Shown here piece by piece: positions 43,735-53,082 of a stretch of DNA of 64,000 nucleotides. The notes under the pieces were generated by a model. It made no database searches and was not told the DNA's origin. It was given only the letters and a program-made list of their open reading frames with translations. The stretch's first letter is position 1. Each line of letters begins with the position of its first letter. Source of the DNA: Treponema sp. (GTDB lineage Bacteria; Spirochaetota; Spirochaetia; Treponematales; Treponemataceae). The position numbers were made by a program, and so were the translations under genes. Where the stretch lies: the NCBI GenBank assembly GCA_017534445.1, contig JAFXWC010000071.1, forward strand, positions 1-64,000. The letters run 5' to 3'.

Positions 43735-43906
43735 AATTTTGCCTCCAAAGCCTTTCAGCCTCTAAAAAGATACAAATTTTAGAGTTTTTCTTCCCTATTT
43801 TTACAGTAAAGCAGAAAGGGCCTTTATGTCAAATGCAAAGTTCAAAAAACCGAACAATTAACACCGTACTGAAATCTGCAATCCTGTTATATCCCCGCTG
43901 ACAGTA

Positions 43907-43912
43907 TATAAT
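43907..43912 (+). promoter_or_regulatory. -10 element upstream of the solute-binding-protein gene
   Basis: TATAAT in CAGTATATAATC lies about 80 nt before the ATG at 43993. Family A copy A4 would then be in the 5' leader. No good -35 is seen. Confidence 0.45.
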
Positions 43913-43920
43913 CTTAATTA

Positions 43921-43975
43921 CGCTTCATTGCCTTTCGGCAACGCGTTCCGCGCCCCTACAATCGGGCGTAGGTTT
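43921..43975 (+). repeat. Dispersed repeat family A, copy A4 (3' part only)
   Basis: CATTGCCTTTCGGCAACGCG, then CGCGCCCCTACAATCGGGCGTAGG. It shares its variable hairpin (TTGCC...GGCAACGCGTTCCGCGCCC) with copy A5. Confidence 0.65.
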
Positions 43976-43992
43976 GGTTGGGAGAAGTGCAA

Positions 43993-45642
43993 ATGAAAAA
44001 AAGTAACATCTTGTTTATCACCCTCTCTCTGGCAATTCTTGCAATCGCAACGCTAAGTTCATGCGAAAGGCCCAAAAGCCAGGACCAGACCCTAAGCGGT
44101 AGTAAAGAAGTTCCCGGCTGGAAGCTAAACGCACAAAAGCCCATAAGCTTTACCTGGTACATAAACTACAGCTGGTTCAAGGGAAAGTGGGGAAATTCAA
44201 CCGTCTCCAAATACATCACGGACAAAACTGGCGTAAGCATAGACTTTATAACTCCCCAGGGAAACGAAAACGAAGAGCTTGGCTCAATGATTGTAGCGGA
44301 CACCCTGCCAGACATAATAACCCTGGACTGCCGCCAAAGCCTTGTTACCGAAATGATAAACGCGCGCAGGGTCTATCCCCTTGAATGGCTTGCAAAAGAA
44401 TACGACCCCTATTTCTTTACCGCCGCATCAAAAGACAAGCTCAACTGGTACACCCAGGAACACGGCCATGTTTTTGGCTACCCCAACGCTTCTTTTACCC
44501 TGCAGGATTACAATAAGTACAAGGGAAACCTTACCTCCCACGAGACCTTCCTTGTCCGCAGGGACATCTACGAGGCAATAGGCTCACCGGACATGTCCAC
44601 ACCGCAGGGCTTTCTTGCCGCACTAAAAAGCGCAAAAGAAAAATTTCCCCTGGTAAACGGAGAACCTCTAATCCCCTTCGGCACGGACGAATTTACCGCC
44701 ACGGGATGCCAAAAGCTTCAGGAAACCCTCTGCCACTTTCTTGCAATCCCCCCGGAGCAGGACGGAAATTTCGTGGACTATTCAACAGGCCTTACGGAAA
44801 ACCCGGACTACATCATCTGGCTCAAAACCTTTAGAAAGGCGCATGAACTTGGACTAATGCCAAAAGAAGTTTTTGTAGACAAGCGGGCCCAGATAGAAGA
44901 AAAGGCAGAAAAGGGACTCTACTTTTGCCTTCTATATTATAACTGGGACATGCAGAATGCCCAGAACTCCCTCTACCAAAAAAACAAGAATGGCACCTAC
45001 ATTGCGGTAAAGGGGCCGGCAAATTCACGCGGAGAAAAACCCAAGCTTTCCTGCATGGGAATTTCCGGCTGGACGCTAACCTTCATCTCAAAAAAATGCA
45101 AGGATCCAGCGCGGGCAATACAGTTTCTGACTTACCTAATTTCGGAAGAAGGCCAGATGGACACCTACTTTGGCCAGGAAGGAAAAACCTATTCCATGGT
45201 AGAAGGCAAGCCCGAGCTTTTACCGCAAGTGGAAGAGCTTGCCCTTAGGAACAAAAATGCCCTGGAAGAAAAGGAAGGGGTTCTTTACACCTACTGGATG
45301 CTAATGGACTCAGGATGGCAGGCCCAGTGGAAGCAAAAGCTTTCTCCCGCAGTCTCCCAACCAGAATTGTGGACAAGACCATACGTAGAGCAGTATTTTG
45401 CCTACGATGCAATAATCCTTCCGCCAAATTCAGACGAAAGCCTAACCCATCAGGAAGTGTTGCGCCGCTGGGGAACAACGCTCCAAAACCTGCTCCTTTC
45501 GGAAAGCGAAAAAGACTTTGACCTTATCCTAAATGAATACAACCAAATTAAGCACACAGAAAAATACAAGAAACTCGTCCAGCTCCAAACCAAAATAATG
45601 AATGACAACAAAAGGAAGCTGGGGCTAGAGGCAAATCAGTAG
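43993..45642 (+). CDS. Extracellular solute-binding lipoprotein (ABC sugar-type)
   Basis: 549 aa from the ATG at 43993, behind GGGAGAAG. Lipoprotein signal with lipobox LSSC (MKKSNILFITLSLAILAIAT, then LSSCERP). The mature protein resembles the LplA / family 1 oligosaccharide-binding proteins: SFTWYINYSWFKGKWGN, DTLPDIITLDC and TYFGQEGKTYSMVEGKPELL. It is followed by a YesM-type kinase and an AraC-type regulator, a common arrangement for sugar uptake systems, but no permease genes are present here. It may serve as a transport or sensory receptor. Confidence 0.82.
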   Translation: MKKSNILFITLSLAILAIATLSSCERPKSQDQTLSGSKEVPGWKLNAQKPISFTWYINYSWFKGKWGNSTVSKYITDKTGVSIDFITPQGNENEELGSMIVADTLPDIITLDCRQSLVTEMINARRVYPLEWLAKEYDPYFFTAASKDKLNWYTQEHGHVFGYPNASFTLQDYNKYKGNLTSHETFLVRRDIYEAIGSPDMSTPQGFLAALKSAKEKFPLVNGEPLIPFGTDEFTATGCQKLQETLCHFLAIPPEQDGNFVDYSTGLTENPDYIIWLKTFRKAHELGLMPKEVFVDKRAQIEEKAEKGLYFCLLYYNWDMQNAQNSLYQKNKNGTYIAVKGPANSRGEKPKLSCMGISGWTLTFISKKCKDPARAIQFLTYLISEEGQMDTYFGQEGKTYSMVEGKPELLPQVEELALRNKNALEEKEGVLYTYWMLMDSGWQAQWKQKLSPAVSQPELWTRPYVEQYFAYDAIILPPNSDESLTHQEVLRRWGTTLQNLLLSESEKDFDLILNEYNQIKHTEKYKKLVQLQTKIMNDNKRKLGLEANQ

Positions 45643-45714
45643 GCTTATTTTTCAAGGCAAAATTGCATTTTTTACTTCAGCCCGCTATAATATGGAAGGG
45701 ATAGTTTTTACGGC

Positions 45715-47520
45715 ATGAAACACATTCTTACAAAAAAAATCCGCGAACTATTACGGCGGCTCAAATTCAGCTTTTCCACAAAAGTCGTACTCGTATACAC
45801 CTGCCTTGTCTTTATTCCGGTGGCCCTCTTGTTCACCCTAATCATCAGCAAGACAATCACAAGGCAAAGGCAAGAACTCATAGAATTCTGCAGCCTTTAC
45901 ATGAAGCAGAACGTAGATTCCATCATCCAAAAGATTGACACCGTTAACAGAATGAAGACCATGGTCTTTGCGGACAACGAGCTTAACCTTATGCTTGCAA
46001 TGCCGGAAAACTACACAGACGCACAGATTGTAGACATAACAAGGCGAAAGGCTTCCGACTTTGAACGCATGCTTACCCTTGAGCCCTTTAACGCAATCCG
46101 CATTTTTACACCGCGAACCATCATCCCGGAACGCTGGCCGGTAATCCTGCGCTTTCCCAGAACAAACCTCCCTGCCCTAAAGCCTTGGGAATTCAACTAC
46201 TCTGCAAAGTACATAAACGACAGGCGCAACGAAGAGCTTTCCGTCTGCGCAACAAGGGAACTCCTTTTGGGAAAAAGATCCATAGGCTACCTGCAAATTT
46301 CCTATTCAATGAAGACATTTTTTCCCTTCCTTTACAAACAGCAAAGCCCATGGGAAAACGACTACGTCTTTACGCTGGGACGAAGCGGTTCCGGCAGCCA
46401 CTTCTTTAACATAACAAACGACTCCATAAAATTCGTCCAGCAGGAACTTGGAGAAAAATACATAAATCATCTTGAAAAGGAATACTTCAAGGCAAATAAC
46501 AAGGAAGAAATTCACTGCACCATCTACAAGGGAAAAATCCTCATCTGGCAAAGGTCAAAAGAACTGGGCACAATTTTTGTCCACACCTGTTCCACATCCG
46601 TAATCTCAAAAGCCGTTGCGGGAATCATAATAGCCCTTGTACTGTCGCTTTTGTTTTCTGCGGTGCTTCTTTTCTACCTGATAAAATTCACCACCGGAAA
46701 AATAATGCGCGGCGTTTTTTCCGTAATACACGGAATGCGGAAGGTCCAGCTTGGCGAGCTTGGGGTTCAGATAAACGTTGAAGGAGACGACGAAGTTGGC
46801 CAGGCACAAAAGACCTTCAACAAGATGACCTCTCAGCTACAGAACCAAATTGCCCAGATAAAGAAGGAACAGCAGCTTATTGCGGAAACGGAACTTAAGG
46901 CCATGCAGAACCAGATAAATGCCCACTTCCTCTTTAACGTCCTTGAGACAATAAGAATGCAAGCCGTTCTTGCGGACGAAGACACCATTGCCCAGACCAT
47001 TGCGGTTCTTGGAAAGATGATGCACTACTGCTTGCGCTGGCGGGTTCATTTTGTGGAGCTTGCAAAAGAAATTGAATACATCCAGTCCTACATCTATCTT
47101 CTGAATTTGCGCAACGACTACATAATAACCCTGGAAACAGAGGCCGACGAAAAATACCTTCACCTTAACATTCCAAAGATGGTACTGCAGCCTTTGGTAG
47201 AAAACGCCTTCTACCATGCAATAGAAGGACAGGCAAAGGATTCGGTCATAAAAGTATTTACCCAGGAAGAAGGAGACATACTCTATCTTTGCGTGCAAGA
47301 CTTTGGCTGCGGAATGGAACAAAAGCAGATAGACAGCATACTTGATTACCTAAAGAAAGAAAGCGTAGAAGAAAAGACTACGGGCCACATCGGCATAAAG
47401 AACATCCAGCAGAGGCTTTTTATGTTCTACGGAGACGGATACAAAATTCAAATTGAATCGGAAAAGGGAAAGGGCACGCTCATAAAAATTCCTGTTCCAA
47501 AAGGAGACCTAAGTGTTTAA
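45715..47520 (+). CDS. YesM-type sensor histidine kinase
   Basis: 601 aa. Two membrane helices (about 21-43, LVYTCLVFIPVALLFTLII; and about 300-325, VAGIIIALVLSLLFSAVLLF) flank an extracytoplasmic sensor domain of ~255 residues. A HAMP-like linker follows, then the His_kinase domain with His404 in QINAHFLFNVLETIRMQ and an HATPase domain (VLQPLVENAFYHAIEGQ, QDFGCGMEQ, HIGIKNIQQRLFMFYG). Its partner is the overlapping regulator gene downstream. TATAAT at 45685-45690 is a likely promoter, so it may be transcribed separately from the binding protein. Confidence 0.9.
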   Translation: MKHILTKKIRELLRRLKFSFSTKVVLVYTCLVFIPVALLFTLIISKTITRQRQELIEFCSLYMKQNVDSIIQKIDTVNRMKTMVFADNELNLMLAMPENYTDAQIVDITRRKASDFERMLTLEPFNAIRIFTPRTIIPERWPVILRFPRTNLPALKPWEFNYSAKYINDRRNEELSVCATRELLLGKRSIGYLQISYSMKTFFPFLYKQQSPWENDYVFTLGRSGSGSHFFNITNDSIKFVQQELGEKYINHLEKEYFKANNKEEIHCTIYKGKILIWQRSKELGTIFVHTCSTSVISKAVAGIIIALVLSLLFSAVLLFYLIKFTTGKIMRGVFSVIHGMRKVQLGELGVQINVEGDDEVGQAQKTFNKMTSQLQNQIAQIKKEQQLIAETELKAMQNQINAHFLFNVLETIRMQAVLADEDTIAQTIAVLGKMMHYCLRWRVHFVELAKEIEYIQSYIYLLNLRNDYIITLETEADEKYLHLNIPKMVLQPLVENAFYHAIEGQAKDSVIKVFTQEEGDILYLCVQDFGCGMEQKQIDSILDYLKKESVEEKTTGHIGIKNIQQRLFMFYGDGYKIQIESEKGKGTLIKIPVPKGDLSV

Positions 47521-48955
47521 GATTTTACTTGCTGATGACGAAAAGACAATCCGCGCGGGAATAAAAAAAATCATCCTGACAAACGTAAAGGAAGACATTT
47601 CCATTCTTGAGGCAAGGAACGGAGAAGAAGCCTTTACAATTTGCACAAGCGAATTTCCCGACCTTTTGATTACGGACATAAGGATGCCCGGCACTGACGG
47701 AGTTGCCCTTATGGAAAAAATTTCTGCCCTTGCAAAAAAGCCCTACATGATTGTGCTTAGCGGCTACGATGACTTTTCCTACGCAAAAGCCGCAATAACA
47801 AGCGGGGCCTTGGCATACGTGCTAAAACCCGTGGACAGGGAAGAATTCATTTCTGCGGTAAACAAGGGCATTCAGCTTGCAAAGGAAAGCCGCAAAAAAA
47901 TGAACGAGTCCCTTATGCAGGAAATTGCAAACAACAGCGATTCAAACCCTCTGTCTTTTCCACGGGAACAGTTTCCGGGCGGCCTCTACTGCATTGCAAT
48001 CAACGGTCACAAGGCCAGGGAGACCCTCAACAGGATTACGGGAAGCTCCCCCTGCTTCTTCCTTAGCGAAAATTCAATCTGCCGATTTTTTATAATCCCC
48101 TGCGAGGCACTTGAAAAAATAACCTCTTCCGATGAGCTTTCAAACATGTACACAGGAATAAGCCCCCTTTATTCTGCCCCCGAAGCCCAGTCAAATTTAA
48201 AGAAGATAAAGACCCAGGCGCAAGAGGCTCTTCTTTCCTGCTACTTTCCGCAAAAGCACTGCGGCATCTTTAAATTCAGCGATGAGCAGGCAGGAGAAAA
48301 TTTTGGCGACATAGAGGCAAATTGGGAAAAATGCATCTCTTTCGTGGAACTGCATGATTTTGAAAGCGTACTAAAGTGCATAAAAAGTCTTTTTGATTTT
48401 AGCGGAATGGAAGACGGGCAAAAAAGCGCAAGGCTCCTTTACCTTTACGAAAAAATTCTTGAAGGTCTTTTCCGCCGCTATCTTTCCATAAGCCAAAACG
48501 ACGCTTACCTGCATTCAAAGGAAGTGATGATAGAAAGGCTTTTCCGCTCCGCTTCCGTGGAAGAATGGAAGTCATTCGTAACGGACTACGTAATATACCT
48601 AGCTGCAATTTTCAACAAGCAGAACGGTGGCACTCCTTTTGTAACAAAGGCAATAGAGTATATGGAAAAGAATTTCACCAACCCGGACATAAGCATGGCC
48701 ACGGTGTCAAACTATGTCTCCGCAAACTACACCTGGTTCTCCGAAAAATTCAAGGAACAGACAGGATCCAGCTTTAATGAGTACCTAAAGAAGCTTAGGA
48801 TAAACAAGGCAAAGGAACTTCTGGAACTTGGAATCTACAAGGTCTACGAGGTTTCGCAAAAGTGCGGCTACCGTGACTCCAAGCACTTCATAAAGTCCTT
48901 CCATGCCACGACCGGACTAAAGCCAAGCGAGTGGGCCCAGCTAAAGTCCAACTAA
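47513..48955 (+). CDS. AraC-family response regulator
   Basis: 480 aa; GTG start at 47513 behind AAGGAG, overlapping the kinase gene by 8 bp. The receiver domain has Asp8-Asp9 (LLADDEKT), phospho-acceptor Asp55 (LLITDIRMPG) and the Lys of VLKPVD. A middle region of ~240 residues of unknown fold is followed by two AraC helix-turn-helix units (MATVSNYVSANYTWFSEKFK and YEVSQKCGYRDSKHFIKSF). It probably controls sugar-uptake genes in answer to its kinase. Confidence 0.92.
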   Translation: MFKILLADDEKTIRAGIKKIILTNVKEDISILEARNGEEAFTICTSEFPDLLITDIRMPGTDGVALMEKISALAKKPYMIVLSGYDDFSYAKAAITSGALAYVLKPVDREEFISAVNKGIQLAKESRKKMNESLMQEIANNSDSNPLSFPREQFPGGLYCIAINGHKARETLNRITGSSPCFFLSENSICRFFIIPCEALEKITSSDELSNMYTGISPLYSAPEAQSNLKKIKTQAQEALLSCYFPQKHCGIFKFSDEQAGENFGDIEANWEKCISFVELHDFESVLKCIKSLFDFSGMEDGQKSARLLYLYEKILEGLFRRYLSISQNDAYLHSKEVMIERLFRSASVEEWKSFVTDYVIYLAAIFNKQNGGTPFVTKAIEYMEKNFTNPDISMATVSNYVSANYTWFSEKFKEQTGSSFNEYLKKLRINKAKELLELGIYKVYEVSQKCGYRDSKHFIKSFHATTGLKPSEWAQLKSN

Positions 48956-49003
48956 CAAAAACGAGAAGAATAAGCCTGTATCTGCTAAGTTACCATTCAC
49001 TTT

Positions 49004-50629
49004 TTATTTGGTGTTTGGTACGATGATGCAGTTTAGTTTTATGCCCTTGCGGTTGGCGGCTTCCGTAACAGTTTTCTGGGTAATTTTCTTTGGACCGCGG
49101 GGGGTACGGTGAGGTTCTGCGTCACCAATAAGGATAATCACCTTTTGTGCATCGTCGCGCCACTTGTAGAAGTAGATGCTGGCATAAAGTGCCTCGTAAA
49201 CAGCCTCAGGCACATCACCACCCTCAAGGCCGCGTATTACCGGTGTATTCAGGTATTTTACAAAGGTATCAACATCGCTGGTAAAGTTGAACATCTTTAC
49301 AGGAAGTCCGTTAAGAGAATAGTCATCCTTGTAGTCACGGTAGCACAAAAGCCCCATGCGTATGTCCTTGAATTCCCTAAGCTGCTTTCTTAGTTCGGGA
49401 ACCCACTTTGCGCGCAGGGTCTTCATGTCGTTTCTCATACTGCCGGTTGTGTCCACCGCAAAAACTATGTCCACCTTGTCCTTTGGCTCAATGCTGTCCA
49501 TAAGCTTTACAAGGTCCTTGGTAAGAGTCTGGGGTCCTTTTGAATAGGTTAGAAGGCCACCGCCCGCGTTAGAAATTTCCTTGAATTTCTTTGCGGCCTT
49601 GGGATCAATTCCACCCACTAGTTCAACGGACTCTTTTTCCTTTTTGGCAAGTTCTTCCTGCTTGCGCTTGGCTTCTTCTTCCGCCTTTCTTGCTTCTTCC
49701 TTCTTGCGCTCAGCTTCTTCCTGGGCAAGTTTTTCCTGCCTCTTGCGTTCAGCCTCTTTTTGGGCAAGCTCTTCCTGTTTGCGCCTTGCTTCTTCCTCGC
49801 GGAGTCTTTCTTCTTCGAGCCGCTTTTGCTCAGCTTCCTTTTGGGCAAGTTCTGCCTGCTTGCGTCTTGCCTCCATTTCCTCTTCTATGGCCTGCTTTCT
49901 TTTGCGGGCAGCCTCTTCGTTTGCTAGGCGGGACAGCCGTCTGCGTTCAGCTTCCTGAGCCTCAAGCTCTGCCTGCTTCCTCTTTGCCTCTTCCTCCGCT
50001 TCCTGCCACTTCTTCTTTTGCTCGGCAAGTTCCTTTGAATTTGGAGCCGCACTGTTAAAGTCAAAGACAAAGGGGTTGTCCTTGTAGCGGCCAGTGTAAT
50101 CCGCATATTTCTTCTGGAAAGTGCGCACGTTAACAAAAGTACCCTTTCCAAGAGTTACCGAACCGTGCCTTTCCCAAGGATAGCCGTATATGATTACCGG
50201 AGGAATATAAATTAAAAAACAGTCGCCAAGCTTTGGATGCTTAGTCACCGTGGAAGAAACCAGCGAATAACGCGCTCCCCTGCTTTCAAGAAAGTTTCCG
50301 TTAAGAAGACGGCGCTCATGACCGTTAACCGGGTTGAACTGTTCAGCACGGTAGGCATAGTTGTCCATCTTGCCCTCTGGGTCTGTTGAAGTTTCCACCA
50401 AAAGCACACTCTCCACGCCGTCTTTTTTCCTTACGTAAAGATTCACGCCCTTGGGATCAGTACCCGGAAGCTTTCCGTCATTGTATTCAACATAAATGTC
50501 GCTCTGAAAAACGGTCATCGGGTCATCCGCTTCGCCAGCACTCAAATCCTGCTGACAAAAAGCCCCCGCTGCCTTAAAAAGTAAAACGAGACTAAAAACT
50601 ATTTTGACATAAAAAATTTTGTTACGCAT
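49004..50629 (-). CDS. Secreted VWA-domain protein with long charged coiled coil
   Basis: 541 aa. Signal peptide MRNKIFYVKIVFSLVLLFKA (AAGAFC following). A beta-rich N-terminal domain (about 25-195) is followed by ~140 residues of Glu/Lys/Ala/Arg repeats (AEEEAKRKQAELEAQEAERR and similar), a TolA-like coiled coil, and a C-terminal von Willebrand A domain. The metal site shows VDIVFAVDTTGSMRND (DxTxS) and GDVPEAVYEAL. It likely acts in the periplasm as a spacer-linked adhesion or assembly protein. The partner is unknown. Start chosen for the signal peptide. Confidence 0.8.
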   Translation of the reverse strand: MRNKIFYVKIVFSLVLLFKAAGAFCQQDLSAGEADDPMTVFQSDIYVEYNDGKLPGTDPKGVNLYVRKKDGVESVLLVETSTDPEGKMDNYAYRAEQFNPVNGHERRLLNGNFLESRGARYSLVSSTVTKHPKLGDCFLIYIPPVIIYGYPWERHGSVTLGKGTFVNVRTFQKKYADYTGRYKDNPFVFDFNSAAPNSKELAEQKKKWQEAEEEAKRKQAELEAQEAERRRLSRLANEEAARKRKQAIEEEMEARRKQAELAQKEAEQKRLEEERLREEEARRKQEELAQKEAERKRQEKLAQEEAERKKEEARKAEEEAKRKQEELAKKEKESVELVGGIDPKAAKKFKEISNAGGGLLTYSKGPQTLTKDLVKLMDSIEPKDKVDIVFAVDTTGSMRNDMKTLRAKWVPELRKQLREFKDIRMGLLCYRDYKDDYSLNGLPVKMFNFTSDVDTFVKYLNTPVIRGLEGGDVPEAVYEALYASIYFYKWRDDAQKVIILIGDAEPHRTPRGPKKITQKTVTEAANRKGIKLNCIIVPNTK

Positions 50630-50675
50630 ATAAATTTATCGGTAAATTGTAATGATTTTTTGATTTTGTTTTGCA

Positions 50676-51569
50676 TCATTCATTGGACACAACCACAATT
50701 GCATTCAAGGACTTGCGCCAGGGATAGCCCAAAAGCACACTCTTCCCGTCAATATAAAGAGCAGTTGAATGCCCGCCGTCAAATTCCATTGCATCACTGC
50801 AGCCCAAAGCCTTAAACAAAAGCGCGCAATGCCCGTAGGAAAGCCCACAGCTGTTATTTTCTTCCACTACAAGAACATACATAGTCTTTGCATTCCCGCT
50901 AAGCCCCACCCCCACGCGAGCCCTAAGCGACTGAACCTTAAACTGGCAGGGAACACCGTCCTTTAGCACAACAAAAAATCCCCCCACTGCATTCTTCCAG
51001 CCCAAAAGAGCCTCCTCCGTCTGGTTCCCCACAATGGAAGCCCTAAAGCCCTCACCGCAAGCCCCATTTTTCAAAGAAGACTCAAACAAAAGCGCTGCAT
51101 ATTTTTCCACAGGCAGGCTTACCTCCTTACCGTCCATGCGGAAAACACCCTTTAGCCTGTTAAAAACATAGAATTTGCTCTCAAACTGGGTGGCATTAAA
51201 GGCAACCCTGACACAAGACTTCCTCGCGGCAGAAGAAACGCTCCCCTTAACGCAGGCAAGAGAAAGCGTAGGCTCAGACAAATCAATGCGCACCACATAG
51301 TAAACCAAGGGAAGGTCCCTATCCTCAAAGCGGAAAGTATCAATCCCCCTGCACAAAGGCGACCATTCAAAGCGGCTTGGAATATAGGAAGATTCTAAAG
51401 AAAGCTTTTCCTGTAAAGCAGAAAGGTCTTCGCTTGAACTCTGCGAAAGGCTTGCACAGGAAAAAAAGAGTGCAGAAAAAAACAGGATTAGGCTGGCGGA
51501 CAAAAAAAAGAACCTCCGCTTTTGGACGGAGGCCCTTAAACAAAAGCCATTAGAATGATTTTGAATCAT
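50676..51569 (-). CDS. Phosphodiester glycosidase (NAGPA)-like lipoprotein
   Basis: 297 aa if it starts at the ATG at 51569, which overlaps rpsU by 20 nt. The signal region [20 protein letters not shown] ends in lipobox FFSC. The domain matches the NAGPA family (PF09992-like): [34 protein letters not shown] and [14 protein letters not shown], the last being the DGGxST-type motif. The mammalian enzyme uncovers mannose-6-phosphate; bacterial members act on sugar phosphodiesters in the envelope. The rpsU terminator lies inside codons 13-23, so expression from the rpsU promoter would need read-through. A TTG at 51503 is an alternative start. Confidence 0.75.
   Translation of the reverse strand: MIQNHSNGFCLRASVQKRRFFFLSASLILFFSALFFSCASLSQSSSEDLSALQEKLSLESSYIPSRFEWSPLCRGIDTFRFEDRDLPLVYYVVRIDLSEPTLSLACVKGSVSSAARKSCVRVAFNATQFESKFYVFNRLKGVFRMDGKEVSLPVEKYAALLFESSLKNGACGEGFRASIVGNQTEEALLGWKNAVGGFFVVLKDGVPCQFKVQSLRARVGVGLSGNAKTMYVLVVEENNSCGLSYGHCALLFKALGCSDAMEFDGGHSTALYIDGKSVLLGYPWRKSLNAIVVVSNE
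51502..51532 (-). terminator. Rho-independent terminator of rpsU, inside the next gene's 5' end
   Basis: On the minus strand CCTCCG (51532-51527) and CGGAGG (51518-51513) close an 8-nt loop and are followed by TTCTTTTTTTTG. It sits 18 nt beyond the rpsU stop and overlaps the signal-peptide codons of the NAGPA-like gene. Confidence 0.8.
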
Positions 51570-51759
51570 GACCCTTGTGGTTCTTCTTCATCAACTTGCG
51601 CTGCAAAGTCTTGTTCTTGCGGTTGAGGATTGTAGAAGGCTTTTCGTAGTATTCACGCTTCTTCCATTCACGGATAATACCTTCTTTTTCAACCATTCTC
51701 TTAAAGCGCTTAATTGCCTTTTCAAGATTCTCGTTATCATCAACGCTGATTGTTGCCAT
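51550..51759 (-). CDS. rpsU: 30S ribosomal protein S21
   Basis: 69 aa. [40 protein letters not shown] and [19 protein letters not shown] are typical of S21, a small-subunit protein that aids initiation. Lys-rich C-terminus. A consensus promoter lies upstream (51805-51833) and a terminator directly after. Confidence 0.95.
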   Translation of the reverse strand: MATISVDDNENLEKAIKRFKRMVEKEGIIREWKKREYYEKPSTILNRKNKTLQRKLMKKNHKGHDSKSF

Positions 51760-51804
51760 TGTTTTTTCACCATCCTCGCCCGAGAAGTATCTTCAGGAAT
51801 TTGA

Positions 51805-51833
51805 ACTTTACAAAATTCCCAAAAAAATGTCAA
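51805..51833 (-). promoter_or_regulatory. Promoter of rpsU
   Basis: Minus strand TTGACA (51833-51828) and TAAAGT (51810-51805) with a 17-bp spacer, about 45 nt before the start codon. Confidence 0.7.
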
Positions 51834-51951
51834 GTAGCCAGATAGCTTTTCTGTAAGTGGAGCCCAAAATTGACTTCCATGTATTTTTCCTTTTCTGGAC
51901 GGCAGCGTCTTTTGGTACTGTCATGACAACTGCAAACAAGCATTCATCGTG

Positions 51952-52032
51952 GAACGGCTTTCCAGGGTGCCGTCTTTCGGCTCCATTGCCTGACGGCAAC
52001 GCGTTCCGCGCCCTTCCAATCCGGCCTCATGC
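51952..52032 (+). repeat. Dispersed repeat family A, copy A5
   Basis: AACGGCTTTCCAGGGTGCCG, CTTTCGGCTCCATTGCCTGA, then CGGCAACGCGTTCCGCGCCC and TTCCAATCCGGCC. It fills most of the gap between the rpsU promoter and the lipoprotein gene. Confidence 0.7.
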
Positions 52033-52049
52033 CTCCGCTACAAAATCTA

Positions 52050-52430
52050 TTAAAGCCTATGCGGATGGCTACTCTTACAGCCTTCCAACTTTACCTTAAG
52101 TTTCGAATCCGAATCCAGATAAACGCTGTAAGTTTTGTTGCCATCGGAAAGATAAAGGGTGTCTTCATAAGTTATGCTTTCATAAACAAACTCAACCCTA
52201 AAAGTTCCGCTCGTTTCCGAAAAGTCTATCTTTCGCGAAGAACCGGGTTCCACCGTAACAGGAAGCTCCGGCATACTATCGTGGTCTATGTAGATAAATT
52301 TTACATTACTATCTGTTTCGTTTTCTATGGTAAGGCTCACCTCATCATAAAGAAGCTCAATTGAACTCATTAAAAAACTGCAAGAGGTAAAAAGCAGGCA
52401 AAGTAGCGCAAGCAAAAAAAACTTTTTCAT
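52050..52430 (-). CDS. Small lipoprotein of unknown function
   Basis: 126 aa. The N-terminus MKKFFLLALLCLLFTSCSFL is a lipoprotein signal with lipobox LFTSC. The mature part is a short beta-rich domain (EVSLTIENETDSNVKFIYID, TYSVYLDSDSKLKVKLEG). No family recognised. Transcribed away from the repeat element that follows its 3' end. Confidence 0.65.
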   Translation of the reverse strand: MKKFFLLALLCLLFTSCSFLMSSIELLYDEVSLTIENETDSNVKFIYIDHDSMPELPVTVEPGSSRKIDFSETSGTFRVEFVYESITYEDTLYLSDGNKTYSVYLDSDSKLKVKLEGCKSSHPHRL

Positions 52431-52504
52431 ATTTTTAAAAGTCTAAAACATTTGCCAACAAAATACAAGGTTAAATGCCACCCGCTTTGAAGCTTTGTTA
52501 TGTG

Positions 52505-52837
52505 TCACTTCTTTAAATCGCCTTTTCGAGCTCTTTTTGCAAGTTTTTCTTTATTTTTATAAGAATCAGATCGGCCTTCAACTGCAAGAACTGTGATATA
52601 AAATTTCTCATCTTCCAAATAACCGATTATCCTGTATTTTCTGAAAGATGCATCCTTAAATCGCCAAAGGCCTTTCAAATTTCCAACCAGCTCCGTTCCA
52701 CCAATATCGTAAAGCCCCTTTTTATCTTTTGCAACCGAAACTTTTTCTTTGAGATAATTCTTAATTGCCAATTTTTCCGTTTCTTGCAGTTTAGAAATTT
52801 GCTTTGCAGCCTTTGGAGCAATTTCAATTGTGAACAT
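52505..52837 (-). CDS. RelE/ParE-superfamily toxin
   Basis: 110 aa. The pattern MFTIEIAPKAAKQISKLQ, GGTELVGNLKGLWRFK, RKYRIIGYLEDEKFYITVLA and VEGRSDSYKN follows RelE-type mRNA interferases, which cleave mRNA on the ribosome, although ParE-like gyrase inhibitors look similar. The basic tail (KLAKRARKGDLKK) is usual. The start codon shares one nucleotide with the antitoxin stop (TGATG), so the two are coupled. Confidence 0.85.
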   Translation of the reverse strand: MFTIEIAPKAAKQISKLQETEKLAIKNYLKEKVSVAKDKKGLYDIGGTELVGNLKGLWRFKDASFRKYRIIGYLEDEKFYITVLAVEGRSDSYKNKEKLAKRARKGDLKK

Positions 52838-53043
52838 CAGTTAAAGACCTCATCAAAAGAATAAGTCTTTTTACCTTCTGCAACCCACTCATTATATGAC
52901 TGCTCAGCAAGATAGTAGTCTTCTATATCGTCTAACTGCTGTTCTATGGCTTTTGTCGCATAAAAGGTCTTTGTCCTGCCAGTTTTCAATGCAAGATCTG
53001 TCAAACGCTTCTCCAATTCCGGTTTTAATCTCAATGCCAACAT
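52837..53043 (-). CDS. RelB-like antitoxin (ribbon-helix-helix)
   Basis: 68 aa from the ATG at 53043, chosen because AGGAGG lies 5 nt before it; a GTG 6 nt upstream is also possible. MLALRLKPELEKRLTDLALK and GRTKTFYATKAIEQQLDDIE look like a ribbon-helix-helix DNA-binding N-terminus; the C-terminus (DYYLAEQSYNEWVAEGKKTY) would bind the toxin. It precedes the toxin gene, as usual for relBE. Confidence 0.85.
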   Translation of the reverse strand: MLALRLKPELEKRLTDLALKTGRTKTFYATKAIEQQLDDIEDYYLAEQSYNEWVAEGKKTYSFDEVFN

Positions 53044-53064
53044 AAGCACCTCCTAATACCAGTC

Positions 53065-53082
53065 TGCTATACAAGTATAGCA
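53065..53082. promoter_or_regulatory. Operator palindrome of the toxin-antitoxin operon
   Basis: TGCTATACAAGTATAGCA is a perfect 18-bp palindrome (8-bp arms, 2-bp centre) 22 nt before the antitoxin start and overlapping a possible -10 (TATACT on the minus strand). Typical of an autoregulated RelB site. Confidence 0.7.
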
